The notes under the pieces: generated by a model
Told to the model about the DNA's origin: nothing
The model's database searches: none
Seen by the model: the letters and a program-made list of their open reading frames with translations, nothing else
From: an uncultured Erysipelotrichaceae bacterium
GTDB taxonomy: Bacteria > Bacillota_I > Bacilli_A > RF39 > UBA660
Assembly: GCA_902766135.1 (NCBI GenBank)
Contig: CACXCK010000017.1
Location: 1-10,946 of the forward strand
Length of the DNA: 10,946 nucleotides
Reading direction: 5' to 3'
Made by a program: the position numbers and the translations under genes
Shown here: piece after piece, positions 6,309 to 10,946 of the stretch
Layout of the letters: each line of letters opens with the position of its first letter
Position numbering within the stretch: the stretch's first letter is position 1

Positions 6309-7349
6309 ATGAAAGAAATATTAGAAGAATTAAAAAAAGATGAAGAATCTATTAATACTTTAGAAGGTTTAGATGAATTTAAAGTTAAGTATACTGGTAA
6401 AAAGGGTCTTATTACAGAATTATCTATCAATATGAAAAGTATTCCTAATGAAGAAAAAAAAGAATATGGAATGAAATTAAATGAACTAAAACAAGAATAT
6501 AATAGATTTTATGAAGAAAAGAAGAGTTTACTTGAAAAGGCTATCATAGATGCCAAATTAGAAAGTGAAAGAATAGATGTAACTCTTCCTAGTACTAGTA
6601 TTCCTACTGGTTCCCCTTCAATATTAGAAAGTGTAGTAGAAGACATTGAAGAGTTTATGATGAGTATGGGTTACGATGTTGTAGACGGTCCTGAAGTAGA
6701 AAGTGATAAATATAATTTTGAACTATTAAATGTCTACAAAGGACACCCAGCAAGAGATGCCCAAGATACATTCTATGTTGAAGGAGATGAATACCTTCTT
6801 AGAAGTCAAACATCTCCAGTTCAAGCAAGAACAATGATTGCCAAGGGTGGTAATGAACCAATCAGAATGATCTGTCCAGGTAAAACATATAGAAGAGATA
6901 ATGATGATGCAACCCATTCTCATCAATTTACCCAAATAGAAGGATTAGTAGTTGATAAAAATATTTCTTTATCGGATTTAAAAGGAACATTTGAAGTTTT
7001 AATGAAGCACTTATTTGGTAATGATGTTGAAGTAAGATTAAGACCATCATTTTACCCATTTACAGAGCCATCAGTAGAACTAGACGTATCATGCTTTAGT
7101 TGTCAAGGAAAAGGCTGTAACATCTGTAAAAATACGGGCTGGATTACCATCTGTGGAGCAGGAATAGTTCATCCAAATGTCTTAAAAATGTGTGGTTATG
7201 ATCCAAGTATTTGGACAGGATTTGCCTTTGGCTTTGGCGCAGAACGTGTTGCCATGCTTAAATATGGGGTAGAAGACTTAAGAGTGTTCTATAATACTGA
7301 CTTAAGAGAAATGCCTTCTTTTGATAGAAAGGAGAAAGACAATGATTAA
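6309..7349 (+). CDS. pheS: Phenylalanyl-tRNA synthetase alpha subunit
   Basis: PheS is the catalytic subunit of the cytoplasmic alpha2-beta2 class II synthetase that charges tRNA-Phe. The 346 residues match the usual length. Residues 1-85 form the N-terminal coiled coil that binds tRNA. Motif 2 is at 190-217 (PGKTYRRDNDDATHSHQF), followed by EGLVVD. The bacterial cysteine cluster C262, C265, C270 and C273 precedes the conserved GWITICGAG segment, and motif 3 is at 304-313 (GFAFGFGAER). The alanine in GFAFG (A306) is at the position that sets pocket size in E. coli PheS (A294). An open frame extends back to 6258 inside the terminator, but TAGGAGG (6298-6304) upstream of ATG 6309 and the start MKEILEEL fix the beginning. 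The gene ends in TAA at 7347-7349, overlapping pheT by 8 bases. It is controlled by the T-box leader. Confidence 0.97.
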   Translation: MKEILEELKKDEESINTLEGLDEFKVKYTGKKGLITELSINMKSIPNEEKKEYGMKLNELKQEYNRFYEEKKSLLEKAIIDAKLESERIDVTLPSTSIPTGSPSILESVVEDIEEFMMSMGYDVVDGPEVESDKYNFELLNVYKGHPARDAQDTFYVEGDEYLLRSQTSPVQARTMIAKGGNEPIRMICPGKTYRRDNDDATHSHQFTQIEGLVVDKNISLSDLKGTFEVLMKHLFGNDVEVRLRPSFYPFTEPSVELDVSCFSCQGKGCNICKNTGWITICGAGIVHPNVLKMCGYDPSIWTGFAFGFGAERVAMLKYGVEDLRVFYNTDLREMPSFDRKEKDND

Positions 7350-9711
7350 CTTATCATGGGTAAAAGATTACATTGATATCGAAGATGAAGATTTAAAAGA
7401 ATTAGCAGTAAAAATTACTGAGGCTGGTATTAATGTTGAAAAAGTAATAACTAATAATATTGATCACTTAGTTGTAGGCGAAATAGTAAAATGTATTCCT
7501 CACCCTAATTCAGATCATATGCATGTATGCGAAGTAAATGTGGGGAGTGAAACAACACAAATAGTATGTGGGGCTAAAAACGTTCGTGAGGGTCTAAAAG
7601 TTATTGTATCTTTGCCAGGCGCTAAACTACCTAATGGCATCGAAATAAAGAAAAGCACCCTAAGAGGTGTTGAATCAAATGGTATGATTTGTGCTGCCTT
7701 TGAAATAGGTCTAGAAAGTGAAACAGAAGAAAACTATAAAAAAGGTATCATGGAGTTAGATAGTGATGCCCCAGTTGGTATGGACGCTATGAAATATCTT
7801 GGTCTAGATGATACATTATACGAACTAGATATTCATAAACATCGTAATAACGATTGTTACTATCATATAGGATTTGCATATGAAATAGGTACAATTCTAA
7901 ACAAAAAAGTACACTTACCAGAACTAACATTTAAAGAGAATAAAGAAAGTATTCAGGATAAAATATCTATCAAGTTAGATACCGAAGACTGTACATACTA
8001 TACATCTCGCATAGCAACAAATATAACTATTAAAGATTCACCAGATTTTATTCAGAAAAGACTTTTAAGTGTTGGTATGCGTCCAATTAACAATGTTGTT
8101 GATATATCAAATTATGTAATGCTTGAATTTGGTCAACCTCTTCATTTCTTTGATTATCAAAAATTAGGTAATAAAATAGTTGTTAGAAACGCGAAAGAGA
8201 ATGAACTTATTACAACTCTAGATAATGTTGAAAGAACTTTATCAAAAGAAGATATTGTAATTACAAATGGGAAAGAGCCTGTTTGTATCGCTGGCATTAT
8301 GGGCGGCTTAAATACAGATGTAGATGACAATACAAAAGAAATACTTATTGAGTCTGCTATCTTTAATCCAATAAAAACAAGACTATCTGCAAATCGTCAT
8401 AACCTAAAGAGCGAAGCTTCAATTAGAATGGGTAAAGGATTATCATATGAGTATACTGATATGGCCCTAGATCGTGCTTGTAACTTACTTGAAAAATATG
8501 CAGATGCTACAATTCTAAAAGATTCTATTAAAGTTGGTAATATTGATAAAACACCAAAGAAAGTTACTTTCAACAAAGAAGGCGTAAATAAAATTCTAGG
8601 AATAGAATTAACTAATGATAATATTAAAACTGAATTAGAAAGATTAGACTTTCCTTATACTGAAAACAAAGACGAATTTACAGTTACTATTCCAAGTAGA
8701 AGACTTGATATTGACCCATACGTAAATGATATAGCAGAAGAAATAGGACGCCTATATGGTTATCAAAACCTTTCTTCAACACTTCCACTTGAATATCACA
8801 AAAGTGGAGAATACCAAGGCAATCTAAAACTAGTTAAATATATTTCTAAAAGACTACGCGCCCTAGGCTTAACTGAAACTATTAACTATACACTAGTTTC
8901 ACCTAACATGGCTAAACTATTTGATTACGAAGGAAAAGAAAAACTAGTCTTACCTAATCCTCTTAGCAGTGATAAATCAGTTATTAGAACCTCTTTAATA
9001 CCTTCTTTACTTAATGTCTATGACTATAATAAAGCACGTAAAGTAAAGGATATTAAGATTTATGAAATAGCTAAAACATATGATAAAAATCGCAACGAAG
9101 AGACTAAAATTGCTATGTTACTAAGTGGAAACTATATTACTAATACATGGCAAGGCAATAAAGAAATAGATTTCTTCTTAGTAAAAGGAATAGTAGAAAA
9201 TCTCCTTCATTCAATAGGCCTTCAAAATAGATATTCCTTTGTTGCCGATAAGTATGATGACTTACATCCTGGTATTTCAGCTTCAATAATATTAGACAAA
9301 GAGATTGTTGGTTTAATTGGCCGTGTTCATCCAACAATCAAAAAAGATGATATCTATGTTGTTGAGTTATCACTAGATAAATTAAACAAAACAATTAAAC
9401 CAATTAAATACAAAGCATCATCTAAATATCCAAGTATTGAAAAAGATTTTGCCTTTATCTTTAAAAAGGGCATAGTAGCGAAAGATATATTAGATACAAT
9501 TAAGAAAAAAGGTGGAAGATTACTTGATAACACAGAAGTATTTGATATCTATGAAGGAGAAAAAATAAATAACGATGAAATATCTATTGCCTTCCACTTA
9601 ACATTCCAAGAAAAAGAAAGAACTCTAACTGATGAAGAAGTAATGCAAGTATTTAATAACATCATCTCTTCATTAGAAAAAGAATATAATGCTATATTAA
9701 GAGATAAGTAA
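7342..9711 (+). CDS. pheT: Phenylalanyl-tRNA synthetase beta subunit
   Basis: PheT completes the alpha2-beta2 synthetase, binds tRNA-Phe and in most bacteria removes misattached tyrosine. The 789 residues match the long bacterial form. Domains in order are an N-terminal region, the OB-fold tRNA-binding domain (about 42-150, LVVGEIVKCIPHPNSD), the B3/B4 editing region (about 210-385, with RPINNVVDISNYV and GQPLHFFD, H268), the B5 DNA-binding-like domain (about 405-473), the class II-like core (about 480-690) and the FDX-ACB anticodon-binding domain (about 691-789, KYPSIEKDFAF). The editing region keeps the SEAS segment (357-360), but the usual RFERGVD that follows is replaced by RMGKGLS (362-368). 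ATG 7342 follows AAAGGAG (7328-7334) by 7 bases; the in-frame TTG at 7321 lies upstream of that site. The 8-base overlap with pheS suggests coupled translation for equal subunit amounts. Confidence 0.97.
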   Translation: MINLSWVKDYIDIEDEDLKELAVKITEAGINVEKVITNNIDHLVVGEIVKCIPHPNSDHMHVCEVNVGSETTQIVCGAKNVREGLKVIVSLPGAKLPNGIEIKKSTLRGVESNGMICAAFEIGLESETEENYKKGIMELDSDAPVGMDAMKYLGLDDTLYELDIHKHRNNDCYYHIGFAYEIGTILNKKVHLPELTFKENKESIQDKISIKLDTEDCTYYTSRIATNITIKDSPDFIQKRLLSVGMRPINNVVDISNYVMLEFGQPLHFFDYQKLGNKIVVRNAKENELITTLDNVERTLSKEDIVITNGKEPVCIAGIMGGLNTDVDDNTKEILIESAIFNPIKTRLSANRHNLKSEASIRMGKGLSYEYTDMALDRACNLLEKYADATILKDSIKVGNIDKTPKKVTFNKEGVNKILGIELTNDNIKTELERLDFPYTENKDEFTVTIPSRRLDIDPYVNDIAEEIGRLYGYQNLSSTLPLEYHKSGEYQGNLKLVKYISKRLRALGLTETINYTLVSPNMAKLFDYEGKEKLVLPNPLSSDKSVIRTSLIPSLLNVYDYNKARKVKDIKIYEIAKTYDKNRNEETKIAMLLSGNYITNTWQGNKEIDFFLVKGIVENLLHSIGLQNRYSFVADKYDDLHPGISASIILDKEIVGLIGRVHPTIKKDDIYVVELSLDKLNKTIKPIKYKASSKYPSIEKDFAFIFKKGIVAKDILDTIKKKGGRLLDNTEVFDIYEGEKINNDEISIAFHLTFQEKERTLTDEEVMQVFNNIISSLEKEYNAILRDK

Positions 9712-9742
9712 AAAGAGTATTGACTAAGTCAATGCTTTTTTT
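9711..9742 (+). terminator. Intrinsic terminator of the pheS-pheT operon
   Basis: AGTATTGAC (9716-9724) pairs with GTCAATGCT (9728-9736) around a TAA loop with one G-U pair, extended by A/T pairs below, and ends in seven Ts (9736-9742). It follows the pheT stop directly. Confidence 0.88.
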
Positions 9743-9763
9743 AATATCATTTTAACTTAATGA

Positions 9764-9791
9764 TTAGTTATAAACTTTTATATGATATACT
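9764..9791 (+). promoter_or_regulatory. Predicted promoter of the three-segment membrane protein gene
   Basis: The extended -10 box TGATATACT (9783-9791) is clear, while TTAGTT (9764-9769, 16-base spacer) is only a weak -35 candidate. A short inverted pair, ATCATT (9746-9751) and AATGAT (9759-9764), lies just upstream and could be chance in such AT-rich DNA. Confidence 0.5.
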
Positions 9792-9808
9792 TATAAAGAG
9801 GTGGTAAA

Positions 9809-10603
9809 ATGAGCATTTTGGTGAAAATCATAATAGCAATTATAACGTTTATTATGACAAAAAGATTATATAATTATTATAAAAAAACAGATTCATATGT
9901 TGAAAGAACAATAATTATTGTAACGATATTAATAATATTTACACCAATAACAGTCTATTATATTGACAGATATAATTTATTTAGTGCATTACACTGGTGT
10001 AGTAATAAAGAAGAATGCGACAGGTGGTTTAACTATTTTTCATCATACACCCCATCAATATTCGCCGCTATAATTAGTGGGTCTATACTTATTGTAATGA
10101 CAAGAATTCAAATTGAAGACCAAATAAAAAACAATAATGATGATAAAAGAATTCAAAATGCACCAATTTTTAAGTACATTATAACAAATCAAAAAAATGG
10201 CAGTGAAAGCACACCAATAATATTTTATGGAGATGGAAATTTGTACAATTTATATATAAACATTGATAATATTGGATTAAACCATGCTAGACACATTTCA
10301 ATAAAAATAATAGAAGAAAATTCAAAATACCCAATTACACATGAAATAGATAAATGCCAATCTATATTAAAGAAAGATGAAAACATTTGGTTAAATATAG
10401 TACTTAATTACAAAATTAACAAAAATTATAAAAATATCGAAAAAGAATTGGCAATTATAGTTTACTATGAAGACTTATTGAATAACAAATATATGCAACA
10501 AATAAATATGTCTGTTACTCCAATAGATAAGTTCAATCATAAGTGTAACGGCTACGAACTTATTATTAACAATATAGAAATTGATAATGAAAAAGTGATA
10601 TAA
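9809..10603 (+). CDS. Predicted three-segment membrane protein with a cytoplasmic domain, function unknown
   Basis: I do not recognise this 264-residue protein. Hydrophobic segments lie at about 2-17, 34-52 and 83-98. Basic residues between the first two (KR, KK, R33) and after the third (R99, K107) place the 53-82 loop outside and residues 99-264 inside. The outer loop has two cysteines (C64, C70: HWCSNKEECDRW) that could form a disulfide. The long cytoplasmic part begins with a charged, Asn-rich helix and then alternates beta strands, including LYINIDNIGLNHARHISIKI, an immunoglobulin-like pattern; no enzyme motif is seen. Codons lean heavily on ATA for isoleucine, more than in the synthetase genes by eye, which would fit acquired DNA. 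ATG 9809 follows AGAGGTGG (9798-9805). It lies directly before hsdM and has its own promoter, so a role tied to the restriction-modification or defence region is possible but unproven. Confidence 0.8.
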   Translation: MSILVKIIIAIITFIMTKRLYNYYKKTDSYVERTIIIVTILIIFTPITVYYIDRYNLFSALHWCSNKEECDRWFNYFSSYTPSIFAAIISGSILIVMTRIQIEDQIKNNNDDKRIQNAPIFKYIITNQKNGSESTPIIFYGDGNLYNLYINIDNIGLNHARHISIKIIEENSKYPITHEIDKCQSILKKDENIWLNIVLNYKINKNYKNIEKELAIIVYYEDLLNNKYMQQINMSVTPIDKFNHKCNGYELIINNIEIDNEKVI

Positions 10604-10604
10604 T
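10596..10604 (+). promoter_or_regulatory. Predicted extended -10 promoter of hsdM, inside the preceding gene's end
   Basis: TGATATAAT matches the extended -10 consensus exactly and spans the last codons and the TAA stop of the membrane protein gene. No good -35 box lies 16-18 bases upstream, which is acceptable for an extended -10 promoter. The start would be near 10611. Confidence 0.6.
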
Positions 10605-10606
10605 AT

Positions 10607-10630
10607 AAAAAGATTTAATTAATGATTTTT
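10607..10630 (+). other. Imperfect inverted repeat at the predicted hsdM start site
   Basis: AAAAA, three unpaired bases, the palindrome TTAATTAA (10615-10622), three unpaired bases and TTTTT form a symmetric 24-base element between the -10 box and the GGAGG ribosome site. It could be an operator or a weak 5' leader hairpin; AT-rich chance symmetry is equally possible. Confidence 0.3.
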
Positions 10631-10643
10631 GGAGGTAGTGTTA

Positions 10644-10946
10644 ATGAATGAACAAGAATTAAAAAAATTAGAAGATAAACTATGGGCTGCAGCTGATAAG
10701 ATGAGAGGCGCTGTATCAGTATCTGATTATAAATTTATAGTATTAGGTTTAATATTTTTAAAGTATATTTCTGATTCCTTTGAAGAAAAGCATAAAGAAC
10801 TTGTAGAAGAAGGAGCAGGACTAGAAGAAGTAAGAGATTGCTATACTGCTGAAAATATTTTCTATGTTCCTAAAAATGCAAGATGGGAATATTTAGTAGA
10901 ACATTCTAAAGATACTAATATTGGTGAAATAATTGATGATGCTTTA
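10644..10946 (+). CDS. hsdM: Type I restriction-modification methyltransferase subunit, N-terminal part, cut by the window end
   Basis: HsdM transfers a methyl group from S-adenosylmethionine to adenine within the site set by HsdS, and with HsdS and HsdR forms the type I restriction complex. The 101 visible residues match the HsdM N-terminal helical domain: LEDKLWAAADKMRGAVSVSDYK, then the very typical LGLIFLKYISDSFEE, and later FYVPKNARWEYLV. The SAM-binding and NPPF catalytic motifs lie beyond the window, so activity cannot be judged. ATG 10644 follows GGAGG (10631-10635) by 8 bases; a second ATG at 10648 is out of frame. HsdS and HsdR are not in the window and would be expected downstream. 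The 40-base gap to the preceding gene holds its own ribosome site and probably a promoter. Confidence 0.93.
   Translation, partial: MNEQELKKLEDKLWAAADKMRGAVSVSDYKFIVLGLIFLKYISDSFEEKHKELVEEGAGLEEVRDCYTAENIFYVPKNARWEYLVEHSKDTNIGEIIDDAL

Noticed and set aside
9964..9977. TTGACA followed by TATAAT inside the three-segment membrane protein gene
   Set aside because: The two hexamers are only 2 bases apart, far from the needed 16-18, and lie in coding sequence.

Overview
The window is a very AT-rich, gene-dense stretch with everything on the + strand, and it looks like the chromosome of a low-GC Firmicute. The rubrerythrin points to an anaerobe. A T-box leader and purine-rich Shine-Dalgarno sites fit the Bacilli/Clostridia/Erysipelotrichia/RF39 range, and the strong AT bias with tight packing suggests an RF39- or Erysipelotrichia-like gut bacterium (inference; no 16S is present). 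All tryptophans I checked are TGG. Of nine visible stops eight are TAA, one is TAG and none is TGA.

Layout. 1-918: C-terminal part of a probable surface protein with a 23-residue linker made only of D, E and Y. 919-1139: two consecutive hairpins, the second an intrinsic terminator, then the cysS promoter. 1140-2528: cysteinyl-tRNA synthetase, closed by a strong terminator. 2665-4910: a two-gene operon of a 664-residue coiled-coil protein and a coupled 83-residue protein that resembles DUF1292. 4976-5515: rubrerythrin as a single-gene unit. 5592-6029: a small single-pass membrane protein of unknown function. 6070-6293: a phenylalanine-type T-box leader, followed by pheS (6309-7349) and pheT (7342-9711) with an 8-base overlap. 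9809-10603: an unknown protein with three predicted membrane segments. 10644 to the end: the N-terminal part of HsdM, the type I restriction-modification methyltransferase.

How the parts work together. Most units are short, each with its own promoter and terminator, packed so tightly that stop codons lie inside terminator stems (4910, 5515) and one -35 box lies in the preceding terminator (rubrerythrin). Six of seven predicted promoters have a TGN-extended -10 box. The clearest regulatory system is the pheST T-box: uncharged tRNA-Phe would pair with a UUC specifier and a UGGU bulge and prevent termination. The right end appears to enter an accessory restriction-modification region, where an unrecognised membrane protein sits directly before hsdM. 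I see no clear new multi-gene system. The most open questions are that membrane protein, the coiled-coil/small-protein operon, and the possible pilin-like end of the first protein.
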